NCBI RefSeq assembly: GCF_007858445.1
Contig: NZ_VIGV01000002.1
Span: 124,001-188,000 of the forward strand
DNA: 64,000 bases
Origin: Tsukamurella sputi
GTDB taxonomy: Bacteria; Actinomycetota; Actinomycetes; Mycobacteriales; Mycobacteriaceae
Direction of reading: 5' to 3'
A model generated the notes under the pieces. That model was not told the DNA's origin, did not search any database, and worked only from the letters and a program-made list of their open reading frames with translations. Positions 8,627 to 16,454 of this stretch are shown in pieces; positions within the stretch are counted from its first letter, which is position 1; each line of letters begins with the position of its first letter. Made by a program: the position numbers and the translations under genes.

Positions 8627-9664
8627 GTGGCGGAAACGAAGGTCCTGTTCGACTGCGACACCGGCGTCGACGATTCCCTGGCCCTGCTGTACCTGCTGAG
8701 CAAGCCCGAGGTGAACCTGCTCGGCATCGTCTCGACGGCCGGCAACGTGCCCGCGCCGCAGGTCGTGGAGAACAACCTCGGCTGGCTGGAGCTACTGGGC
8801 CGCACCGACATCGAGGTCCACCCCGGTTCGGACGCGCCGCTGTCCACGCCGCTCATGACCACCGAGGAGACGCACGGGCCGTTCGGCGTCGGCTACGCCG
8901 AGCTCCCGACGCCGACGCGCGGACCGTCGGAGATCTCGGGGCCGCAGGCCTGGTCGGACCTGACGCGCGCACACCCCGGCGAGGTGGTGGCACTGGTGAC
9001 GGGGCCGTGCACGAACCTCGCGCTCGCACTGCGCGACGACCCCGGCATCCTCACGAGGCTGCGCCGGATCGTGATCATGGGTGGCGCCTTCTGGCACCCC
9101 GGCAACACCACGCCCACCTCCGAATGGAACGTCGCCGTCGATCCGGAGTCGCTGTGGGAAGTGCTGCGCGCCTACGGCGAACTCGACGGCACCGGCACGC
9201 CACTGCCGATCCTGTGTCCGCTGGACCTCACCGAGACGATCGAGCTCACGCCGGACCACATCGTCCGGCTCGCCGACGCCGCCGGGTCGAGCCCGGCCGA
9301 GGTGCTCAACCCCGAGGACCCCGACGGGACGCGGTCGGCCGCGAGCGATCCCGTGGTCCGGGCCGCGTCGGACGCCGTGCGCTTCTACTTCGAGTTCCAC
9401 CGCGACCACGACCTCGGCTACATCGCGCACATGCACGACCCGTTCGCCGCGGCCGTCGCGTTGGACCCGACGATCGTGGAGACCCGCACCCACCCGGTGG
9501 ACGTGGAGCTCACCGGATCGCTCACCCGCGGCACCACCATCGCCGACGTGCACGGCGCGTGGAACCGGCCCGACACGGCGCGGATCGCCGTCGCCACGGA
9601 TCAGGCCGCCTTCTTCGACGACCTGCTCGACTCGATCGCAGGACTCGCCCGTGGGCGCGGCTGA
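8627..9664 (+). CDS. Inosine/uridine-preferring nucleoside hydrolase family protein
   Basis: 345 residues from a GTG start. The calcium-binding signature of the family is at the N-terminus: FDCDTGVDDSLALLYLL (DxDxGxDD). A second metal or ribose-binding segment is IVIMGGAFWHPGN..SEWNVAVDPES, and the late Asp/His region contains MHDPFAAAVALDP. It hydrolyses the N-glycosidic bond of ribonucleosides in salvage; base preference cannot be read. It overlaps the next gene by 14 bp, so they are translationally coupled. Confidence 0.92.
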   Translation: MAETKVLFDCDTGVDDSLALLYLLSKPEVNLLGIVSTAGNVPAPQVVENNLGWLELLGRTDIEVHPGSDAPLSTPLMTTEETHGPFGVGYAELPTPTRGPSEISGPQAWSDLTRAHPGEVVALVTGPCTNLALALRDDPGILTRLRRIVIMGGAFWHPGNTTPTSEWNVAVDPESLWEVLRAYGELDGTGTPLPILCPLDLTETIELTPDHIVRLADAAGSSPAEVLNPEDPDGTRSAASDPVVRAASDAVRFYFEFHRDHDLGYIAHMHDPFAAAVALDPTIVETRTHPVDVELTGSLTRGTTIADVHGAWNRPDTARIAVATDQAAFFDDLLDSIAGLARGRG

Positions 9665-10124
9665 GGGGCAGATCGCGGCGTTCCTCGACGTCGCCGCGGA
9701 AACCCTGGACACGATCGAGCGCGTGCTCGCCGACCTCGACGACGCCACCGTCAACGCCGTGCCGGACGCGCCCGGGGTCAACTCCGTCTTCGCGCTCGTG
9801 ACGCACGTGGGCGGGGCGCTGGGCTACTGGGGCGGCTCGCTCATGGCGGGCGAGGACATCCCCCGCGACCGGTCCGCGGAGTTCCACGCGACCGGCACCG
9901 TCGACGAGGCCCGCGCGATCGTCACCCGTCTGCGCGCGGACCTGCCGCGCTGGGCCGCGGTGGCGGCGGTCGGCATCCGCAATCCCGCGGCGACCGGCAC
10001 CACCCGCAGCAATGCCGCCGTGGCGACCCCCGAATGGGTGCTCACGCACATGCTGCGCGAACTGACTCAGCACACCGGACACATGGAGATCTGTCGCGAC
10101 CTCGTCGCGCAGCGCGCAGACTGA
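9651..10124 (+). CDS. DinB/DUF664-like four-helix protein
   Basis: 157 residues from GTG 9651, inside the end of the nucleoside hydrolase gene. It resembles DinB_2/DUF664 proteins. A histidine in the first half (THVGGALGYWGGS) and the C-terminal pair HMLRELTQHTGHMEICRDL fit the three-His metal site of this superfamily, which includes mycothiol-dependent thiol transferases. No enzymatic role can be assigned. It is followed by the next gene after 4 bp. Confidence 0.75.
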   Translation: MGAAEGQIAAFLDVAAETLDTIERVLADLDDATVNAVPDAPGVNSVFALVTHVGGALGYWGGSLMAGEDIPRDRSAEFHATGTVDEARAIVTRLRADLPRWAAVAAVGIRNPAATGTTRSNAAVATPEWVLTHMLRELTQHTGHMEICRDLVAQRAD

Positions 10125-10128
10125 TCGC

Positions 10129-10755
10129 ATGCTGATTCCGAAGGCGATCGCCGAGGGCGTCCGCGACGGCCGCGTCACCACGCAGTACCGCCGGTGGGAC
10201 TCCCCTCGGGTCAAGGTCGGCGGCACCCAGCTGACGCCGGCGGGCCTGCTCCGGTTCACCCGCGTCACACGCGTGCCCGATGTCGAGAGGATCAGTGACC
10301 GGGCCGCGCGGGCGGCGGGCGTCAAGGACGCCGCGGCCCTGCGCACGTTGCTCGCGCCCCGGGATCCCGACGCCCCGCGCCGTGAGCGCGCGGCGCGCGG
10401 CGGTGCGAACGTCTACCGCATCCACCTCGAATGGGCGGGCGAGGATCCGCGCCTGGCCCTGCGCGAGGAACTGCCCGACGTCGCCGAGCTCGAGGCCATC
10501 GCGAAGCGCCTGGCGCGGCTCGACAGACGGGATTCCGGTCCGTGGACCCGCGAGATCCTCACCTGGATCCGCGATCACCCGCGCGTGGTGTCCAAGGAAC
10601 TGGCCGCGGAGCGCGGCGTCGACCTGCTGCCCATGAAAGCCGACATCCGCAAGCTCAAGGGCATGGGGCTGACGATCAGTCACGAGGTCGGCTACGAGCT
10701 CTCGCCCCGCGGCGCGACGTACCTGCACTGGGTGGAAGGGGACGCGATCCCGTGA
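10129..10755 (+). CDS. Hypothetical protein with possible winged-helix C-terminus
   Basis: 208 residues; I do not recognise the family with certainty. The N-terminal part (VRDGRVTTQYRRWDSPRVKVGG, split here for reading) loosely resembles an ASCH/PUA-like nucleic-acid-binding domain. Residues ~140-200, with ILTWIRDHPRVVSKELAAE and RKLKGMGLTISHEVGYELSP, read like a winged helix ending in a beta wing. A cytosolic nucleic-acid-binding role is a guess. It lies 4 bp after the DinB-like gene, so it is probably the last gene of that operon, and it ends 7 bp before the convergent CoA ligase gene. Confidence 0.65.
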   Translation: MLIPKAIAEGVRDGRVTTQYRRWDSPRVKVGGTQLTPAGLLRFTRVTRVPDVERISDRAARAAGVKDAAALRTLLAPRDPDAPRRERAARGGANVYRIHLEWAGEDPRLALREELPDVAELEAIAKRLARLDRRDSGPWTREILTWIRDHPRVVSKELAAERGVDLLPMKADIRKLKGMGLTISHEVGYELSPRGATYLHWVEGDAIP

Positions 10756-10762
10756 TCGGCCG

Positions 10763-12400
10763 TCAGGCGGGCTGCTCGGCGTCTGCGGCGGTCTCGGCCG
10801 TCGACTTGGCCCAGCGGTAGTCCGCCTTGCCGGCCGGGGTGCGCTTGACCTCGTCGACGAAGACGATGGTGCGCGGCACCTTGTAGCCGGCCAGCTCCGA
10901 GCGGGCGAAGGTCTGCACATCCTCGATCGACGGTCGCTCCTGGCCCTCGGCGACGGAGATCACCGCGGCGACGCGCTGCCCGTACCGGGCGTCGGGCACC
11001 GGCACGACGAGGGCGTCGGAGATCGCCGGATGGCCGTGCAGCGTGGCTTCGACCTCCTCGGCGTAGACCTTCTCGCCGCCGGTGTTGATGCACTGGCTGC
11101 CGCGTCCGAGGAAGACGATGCCGCCGTCCTCCGCGGGATAGCCCATGTCGCCGAGCACCGAGATCCGGCGGCCGTCCGCGAGCGTCGGGAAGGTGCGCGC
11201 CGACTTCTCGGGATCGTTGTAGTAGCCGAGCGGGACGTTGCCGACCCGGGCGATGTAACCCACCTCGCCGGGGGTGGTGATCTCGGCGAAGGACTCGTCG
11301 ACCACCATCATCTTCTCCGACGGCGGGGCCTTGAGGTTGCCGTTCTCGTCGAGCGTCATGACGCCGTCGTTGCCGGACTCCGAGGCGCCGAAGTTGTCCC
11401 GCAGGATCAACTCGGGCTTGATCGCGGCCATCCGATCACGCACATGCTTGGACCAGATCGCGCCGCCCGAGGTGATCGAGAACAGCGACGAGAAGTCTGC
11501 GGTGTCCTTCTGCTTCTCCATCTCCTCGACCAGCGGGATGCCCATGGCGTCGCCCACGATGAGGATGGTCTGCGTCTGATCGCGCCCCAAGTTGCGCACG
11601 ATCTGCTCGGCCTTGAAGTCGCGTTCGAGGATCACGCGCGAGCCGAGGACGAAGAAGGTGAACAGCGAGTAGGCCGCGGCGCCGTGCATGAGCGGTGCGG
11701 CGATGAGGAAGGCCAGCGGCGGGAAGTCCTTGGCGCCCTGCCCGACCTCGGCGAGTGTGGTCCGCGGCTCGCCGCCGTACGGCACGCCGGCCGAGAGCGG
11801 CTTGCGGAAGAAGTCGTCGTGCTGCCAGACCACGCCCTTCGGGTAGCCCGTGGTGCCGCCGGTGTAGATGATGTAGTGCTCCTCGCCGGTGCGCGGTTCG
11901 AAATCGCGCGCGGTGGACTGTGCAGCGGCCTCGGCGAAGGGCACGAGCGTGACGTTCGCGGCGTCCGCGACCGCGGCGGACAGCTCCGGCTGGACCTCGC
12001 CGACCACGAAGACGGTCCGCAGCTGCGGCAGCCTCCCGAGGATGCCTGCGAGCGTGCGCTGATGCTCGGACATCTCCACGACGATGCCGCGCGAGTCCGA
12101 GTTGGTGAAGATGTACTCGAGCTCGGGGCCGGTGTAGCGGTAGTTCACGTTGACCGGCACGGCGCGGATCTTGATGAGCGCGACGAGGGACTGCACGTGT
12201 TCGACGCTGTTCTTGAGGAAGAGCGCGACGTGATCGAACGCCCCGATGCCGTTCGCGGCGAACAGATGCGCCACCTGATTGGCCTGCTCGTCCATCTGCG
12301 CGTAGGAGGTCTGCTCCCCCTCGTAGCTCAAGACGATCCGCTCCGGAACCGCGTCGACGACCGCTTCGAAGATGTCGGCGAGGTTGAACTTCATGCGCAC
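10763..12400 (-). CDS. FadD19-like acyl-CoA synthetase (sterol side-chain type)
   Basis: 545 residues (543 from the alternative ATG at 12394). It is an ANL-superfamily ligase that makes acyl-adenylate and then acyl-CoA. The A3 phosphate loop YTGGTTGYPKGV is near residue 176, A5 is RDNFGASESG, A8 is GRGSQCINTGGEKVYAEEVE, and the catalytic Lys lies in KRTPAGKADYRWAK near the C-terminus. The A8 and C-terminal stretches closely resemble M. tuberculosis FadD19, which activates C24-branched sterol side chains. Two KstR-like boxes upstream support a sterol or branched-acid role. The exact substrate is inference. Confidence 0.85.
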   Translation of the reverse strand: MRMKFNLADIFEAVVDAVPERIVLSYEGEQTSYAQMDEQANQVAHLFAANGIGAFDHVALFLKNSVEHVQSLVALIKIRAVPVNVNYRYTGPELEYIFTNSDSRGIVVEMSEHQRTLAGILGRLPQLRTVFVVGEVQPELSAAVADAANVTLVPFAEAAAQSTARDFEPRTGEEHYIIYTGGTTGYPKGVVWQHDDFFRKPLSAGVPYGGEPRTTLAEVGQGAKDFPPLAFLIAAPLMHGAAAYSLFTFFVLGSRVILERDFKAEQIVRNLGRDQTQTILIVGDAMGIPLVEEMEKQKDTADFSSLFSITSGGAIWSKHVRDRMAAIKPELILRDNFGASESGNDGVMTLDENGNLKAPPSEKMMVVDESFAEITTPGEVGYIARVGNVPLGYYNDPEKSARTFPTLADGRRISVLGDMGYPAEDGGIVFLGRGSQCINTGGEKVYAEEVEATLHGHPAISDALVVPVPDARYGQRVAAVISVAEGQERPSIEDVQTFARSELAGYKVPRTIVFVDEVKRTPAGKADYRWAKSTAETAADAEQPA

Positions 12401-12434
12401 TCCTGTTCCTGACCTGCGAACCCGTTCAGCTCGG

Positions 12435-12464
12435 CAGAACGTGTTCTAGTTGTAACAGGTTCTA
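12435..12464 (-). promoter_or_regulatory. Two KstR-like operators upstream of the CoA ligase
   Basis: The KstR consensus is TnnAACnnGTTnnA. The sequence at 12451-12464 matches at all eight fixed positions, and 12435-12448 matches at seven of eight. The boxes are spaced 16 bp, in the promoter region of the FadD19-like gene, whose start is 35-64 bp away. Repression by a KstR-type TetR regulator and release by a sterol-CoA intermediate is the family expectation. Confidence 0.65.
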
Positions 12465-12509
12465 GTGTGCCGCGGGGCGGAATCGGCAACGAAACGCCCG
12501 CGGGCCCGC

Positions 12510-13754
12510 TCAGCCCCGCTCCCCGCGCGCCACGACGCCGACCACGGACCGCGCCTGGGCGACGATCGCGGCCAGGTTCGCCCGGTACTGGGCCGATTCC
12601 ACGACGCCGCGGTCCGACGGCAGACCGTCGAGCACCGGCGTGTGGACGTGCCCGCCGGGGACCGGGGCGGCGAGCCGGTCGCGCACCAGCGTCACGCGAT
12701 AGCCGATCTCGTTGGAGAGGTAGTCCCCGCCCGCACCCTGCCGCGCGAGCGCGCCCGTCGGCGGCTCCCCTGTGGTCGTGGTCGAGGGCAGCGCGGGCAG
12801 GTCGCAGGTCGACGAGACGGCCGGGTTCGCCCCGGTGGCGTAGGCGATCTCGGTGTTGCGGACCACGGGGTACCGGCCCTGCGCGGCCGCACCGATGGCC
12901 GCCATCGGCAGCGTGCTGCGGGTCCATTGCGGCGCCGCGCCGGCCTCGGGCGCTTCCCCGCGGTAGCAGGCGCCCTCGTTGTCCACCGCCCCGCCGCGCC
13001 AGACGCCGTTGATCGCCTCGAGGTCGAACTTGCCGGGCCGGCCCTGGCTCACCGTCGTGAAGCCCACCGCGCGCGACGGCCCGGGCCGCAGGAAGGGCGT
13101 CACGGCGCGCTCCACCATCCCCGCGCCGAAGTCCCGCCACCGCACCGGGAAGGTCATCGCGACCACGGTCACCGGTCCGTTGGGCGTGTCGATCCGGGTG
13201 CCGTCGAGAGCGAGCGCGATCGCGCCGGACGGATTGCCCTGGCGGATGTCCCGGCTGAGACGGAACGGATCGAAGCCGGTGACCAGCACCGTCCTCCCCG
13301 ACGGTGCGCGCCGCTGGCCGCGCGAGACCTCGTCGATCGTGGTCACGATCCGGGTGCGCCGCGCGTCCGGCACCGCGAATCCAGGCCGCCACTCGCGCAC
13401 GGCTCGGATCAGGGCGAGCCGCGTCCAGTAGAGCGGGCGGTCGTCGGCCGCGAAACCGTCGGTGCCGGTCTGCACGCGCTCCACCGCCGCGCGCCACAGG
13501 TCCCGGGACGACCGCTCCGCAGCCCGTTCCGCCTCCGCGACGGTGCGCGCCCCCGCCAGCGCCCGGGACAGGTCGCGCGGATACCGCTCGAATCCCGCGG
13601 AGGCGACCAGGCGACCGGGCACCTCCCCCGCGCCGAGGCGCTCCTCGGCGGTGGGCACCGTCGACGGTCCGTCGGCGACCGCGGGCCCGGCGAACAGGGA
13701 TCCGGCGACGATGCCGACGGCGGACAGGGAGATCGCATGCGCGAGACGTGCCAT
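12510..13754 (-). CDS. Secreted pyroglutamyl-peptidase (C15)-like protein, active-site Cys replaced
   Basis: 414 residues. The N-terminus is a signal peptide (hydrophobic residues ~7-27 ending AGPAVA-DG). The C15 fold is recognisable from about residue 145: VLVTGFDPFRLSRDIRQGNPS, written here only to mark the start, then FDLEAING with the catalytic Glu region, and GGHVHTP with the catalytic His. In the block where C15 enzymes have YxCNxxxY this protein has YLSNEIGY, placing Ser347 at the Cys position. It may be a serine variant or a non-catalytic binding protein. It is much longer than cytosolic C15 enzymes (~215 aa), with ~120 extra N-terminal residues. Confidence 0.75.
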   Translation of the reverse strand: MARLAHAISLSAVGIVAGSLFAGPAVADGPSTVPTAEERLGAGEVPGRLVASAGFERYPRDLSRALAGARTVAEAERAAERSSRDLWRAAVERVQTGTDGFAADDRPLYWTRLALIRAVREWRPGFAVPDARRTRIVTTIDEVSRGQRRAPSGRTVLVTGFDPFRLSRDIRQGNPSGAIALALDGTRIDTPNGPVTVVAMTFPVRWRDFGAGMVERAVTPFLRPGPSRAVGFTTVSQGRPGKFDLEAINGVWRGGAVDNEGACYRGEAPEAGAAPQWTRSTLPMAAIGAAAQGRYPVVRNTEIAYATGANPAVSSTCDLPALPSTTTTGEPPTGALARQGAGGDYLSNEIGYRVTLVRDRLAAPVPGGHVHTPVLDGLPSDRGVVESAQYRANLAAIVAQARSVVGVVARGERG

Positions 13755-13855
13755 CCATCGAACCTAGGCCACTGCGCCACGCGGTCCGGCCGGAATACGT
13801 TCACGACGCGGCGAACTCTCGCCAGTGGATCGTTCGCAGACCACAGTTGTCGGCC

Positions 13856-15070
13856 ATGACCACCTCCCTGATCACGTCCACGTCCGACGCCGAGCTCGAC
13901 GCGCGCCTCGGGCCCGTCTACGCCCGGATCGCCGAGGGGGCCGTGGCCCGCGAGCGCGATCGCGACCTCGTGCACGAGCCGATCGCCCAGCTCAAGGCCG
14001 CGGGCTTCACCGCACTGCGGGTGCCGAGCGAACTCGGCGGCGGCGGCGTCACGCTGCGTCAGTTCTTCCGCCAGCTGATCAACCTCGCCGCGGCCGACTC
14101 GAACATCCCGCAGGCGCTGCGCGTGCACGTGAACTTCGTCGAGGACCAGCGGCTCGCGAACTCCCCCGCGGGCGACGCCTGGCTCCGCGCCGTGGTCGAG
14201 GGCACCGTCGTCGGTAATGCGATCACCGAGCCCGGTGTCGGGTCCGTGGGCGGCTACGCGACGAAGCTGACCGCGGACCCCGACGGCGGCTACCGGCTCA
14301 CCGGCACCAAGTTCTACTCCACCGGCACCCTGTACGCCGACCAGATCCTGGTCGCCGCGGACCTCGACGGCGAGCGGGTCGGCGTGCTCGTCGACGCGAA
14401 CACCGACGGGGTCGAGAAGGTCGACGACTGGAACGGCTTCGGCCAGCGCCTCACCGCGAGCGGCACGACCGTCTTCACGGACGTGGCCGTCCCCGCGGAC
14501 CGGCTGCTCGGCGCCGGCTATGGAGCGCCGGGCGCCACCTACGCCACCTCGTACCTGCAGCTCGTGCAGCTCGCCGGACTCGCCGGGATCGCGCAGCGGG
14601 CGACCGACGACACCGTGGCCTGGGTGCAGGCCCGGACCCGGACGTTCTCGCACGCCGCCGCCGATCTGCAGCGGCACGACCCGCTGGTGCAGCAGGTGAT
14701 CGGCCGGCTCTCCAGCGCCGCGTGGTCCGCGAAGCAGTCCGTGCTCGCCGTCGCCGACGTGCTCGATCAGACCCTGGCGGACCGTCGGGTCCACGAGGAC
14801 CTGCTGCAGGAGGCCGAGCTGGCCGCCGCGCACGCCCAGCTCGCCGTCATCGACACGGTGCTGAAGGCCACCAGCGACCTGTTCGAGGTCGGTGGCGCGT
14901 CCATCGTCGACGCCGACCTGCGGCTGGACCGGCACTGGCGCAACGCCCGCACCCTCGCGGTGCACAACCCCGCCATCCAGAAGGCCCGCGCGATCGGCGA
15001 CCTGCTGCTCAACGGCGCCGACCTGCCCTACGCGTGGAACGCCGGTTCCCGCACCGAGATCGCCAAGTAA
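13856..15070 (+). CDS. Acyl-CoA dehydrogenase-fold flavoprotein (DszC/SfnB-like monooxygenase)
   Basis: 404 residues from ATG 13856. The acyl-CoA dehydrogenase fold is clear (LRVPSELGGGG, ITEPGVGSVGGYATKL, KFYSTGTLYADQILV). The C-terminal half resembles DszC/SfnB flavin monooxygenases: QRATDDTVAWVQARTRTFSHA, then FEVGGASIVDADLRLDRHW and the late HNP motif. The usual catalytic Glu of dehydrogenases is not evident. Such enzymes use FMNH2 from a separate reductase to oxygenate sulfur or aromatic compounds. It lies 23 bp before a StyA-like gene, so the two are probably an operon. Substrate is unknown. Confidence 0.8.
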   Translation: MTTSLITSTSDAELDARLGPVYARIAEGAVARERDRDLVHEPIAQLKAAGFTALRVPSELGGGGVTLRQFFRQLINLAAADSNIPQALRVHVNFVEDQRLANSPAGDAWLRAVVEGTVVGNAITEPGVGSVGGYATKLTADPDGGYRLTGTKFYSTGTLYADQILVAADLDGERVGVLVDANTDGVEKVDDWNGFGQRLTASGTTVFTDVAVPADRLLGAGYGAPGATYATSYLQLVQLAGLAGIAQRATDDTVAWVQARTRTFSHAAADLQRHDPLVQQVIGRLSSAAWSAKQSVLAVADVLDQTLADRRVHEDLLQEAELAAAHAQLAVIDTVLKATSDLFEVGGASIVDADLRLDRHWRNARTLAVHNPAIQKARAIGDLLLNGADLPYAWNAGSRTEIAK

Positions 15071-15093
15071 CCACACCACCGAAAGGCACGACC

Positions 15094-16389
15094 ATGACCC
15101 AGGCACGCATCGCCATCATCGGCGCCGGAGTGGTGGGAGCCACCGCCGCGCTCGTCCTCGCCCGCGCCGGGCATCCGGTCGATCTGTACAGCGACCGCAC
15201 CGCCGAGCAGCTCCGCGACGAGGTGCCGGCCACCGGCACCGCCGTGCTGTTCGGACACTCGCGCGACGTCGACCACACGCTCGTCGAGGAGCTCTACCCG
15301 GAGGCACCCGTTTCGACCGGCATGAACACCCGCCTCAACACCGGCGAGCCGGGTGCGCTGGAGCAGGTGCTCGCCTTCGACCCCGACTTCACCTACACGG
15401 CCGCCGGCATCGACGTCCGGCTGCGGGCCTACGACCGGATCCGGCTGTTCGAGCAGGCCGGCGGTTCCTTCCACGTCGAGACGGTGACGCCGGAGAACCT
15501 CGACGCGATCGCGGGCGCGCACGACCTCACGCTCGTCTCCACCGGCAAGGGCGGCCTCTCGGGCCTGTTCCCGGTCGACGAAGCACGCACCGTCTACCGC
15601 TCACCGCAGCGCCATCTCCTGGCCGCGGCATTCACGGTCCTCGGCCACGGCGCGGACGTCTTCACGGCGCGTGGCCACGGCGCGGGCGCGCACAACGTCT
15701 TCAACCTGCACACCGATCACGGCGAGATCTGGATCGGGCCCTACTGGCACAAGGACGCGGGCGCGACGTGGAGCGTGCTCGGCTTCGCCAAGCCCGACGG
15801 CGCCTGGGTCGAGCGGTTCGGCGAGGTGACCGACGCGCAGAGCGCGCTCGAGGTGGTGACCAGCATCTACCGCGACTACTTCCCCGACGACCTGCCGGAC
15901 ATCGAGAAGCTCCGCGTCATCGAGGAGGATCCGAAGTCCTGGCTCCGCGGCGCCGTCACCCCGACGGTGCGCCAGGGCGTCGGCTACACGCGCGGCGGCC
16001 GCCCGGTGCTCGCCCTCGGCGACTCCGCGATCGCCTTCGACCCCATCGCCGGGCAGGGCGCGCAGACGGGACTCATTCAGGTCGCGGCGCTGGTGAAGGC
16101 CATCGAGGCCCGCGGCTCCGACTTCACCGCCGAGTGGATCGGCGATCAGTTCGACCGGCACTGGGAGGAGCGCGGCCACGCCGCCGCCGAGGTCACCCGG
16201 CTGTTCCTCGGCGACCCCGACTACGCCTTCGCGGCGGGCCTGCTGTTCGCGGGAGCGGTCGCGGACGACGCCGTGGGCGCCGCGCTGTTCGGCCTGCTCT
16301 CCGAGCCCGCGCCCATCCTCGACTTCCGCACCGAGGAGGACGTCGAGCGCTTCATCGCGGACGCGAAGGCCGCCTTCGCCCGAGTCTGA
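15094..16389 (+). CDS. Styrene/indole monooxygenase StyA-like FAD protein
   Basis: 431 residues from ATG 15094, with a GAAAGG ribosome site. The FAD-binding fold has the N-terminal motif AIIGAGVVGATAALVLARAG and a middle segment typical of the StyA branch (LTLVSTGKGGLSGLFPVD). The second flavin motif, PVLALGDSAIAFDPIAGQGAQTG, is longer than normally quoted; its key residues are GD near 307 and QGAQ near 320. StyA enzymes epoxidise aryl alkenes or indole using FADH2 from StyB. No reductase is adjacent. Partner and substrate remain inference. Confidence 0.8.
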   Translation: MTQARIAIIGAGVVGATAALVLARAGHPVDLYSDRTAEQLRDEVPATGTAVLFGHSRDVDHTLVEELYPEAPVSTGMNTRLNTGEPGALEQVLAFDPDFTYTAAGIDVRLRAYDRIRLFEQAGGSFHVETVTPENLDAIAGAHDLTLVSTGKGGLSGLFPVDEARTVYRSPQRHLLAAAFTVLGHGADVFTARGHGAGAHNVFNLHTDHGEIWIGPYWHKDAGATWSVLGFAKPDGAWVERFGEVTDAQSALEVVTSIYRDYFPDDLPDIEKLRVIEEDPKSWLRGAVTPTVRQGVGYTRGGRPVLALGDSAIAFDPIAGQGAQTGLIQVAALVKAIEARGSDFTAEWIGDQFDRHWEERGHAAAEVTRLFLGDPDYAFAAGLLFAGAVADDAVGAALFGLLSEPAPILDFRTEEDVERFIADAKAAFARV

Positions 16390-16440
16390 AGCACGGGGAT
16401 CCGTCGATCCGATAGCTCTGCGAACGGACGGGCGAGCGAG

Positions 16441-16446
16441 TAGCGT
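16441..16446 (+). promoter_or_regulatory. -10 element TAGCGT of the APC permease gene
   Basis: TAGCGT ends eight bases before the ATG at 16455, spacing typical of leaderless or very short-leader transcripts. No clear -35 is seen. Confidence 0.35.
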
Positions 16447-16454
16447 CCGGCGGA

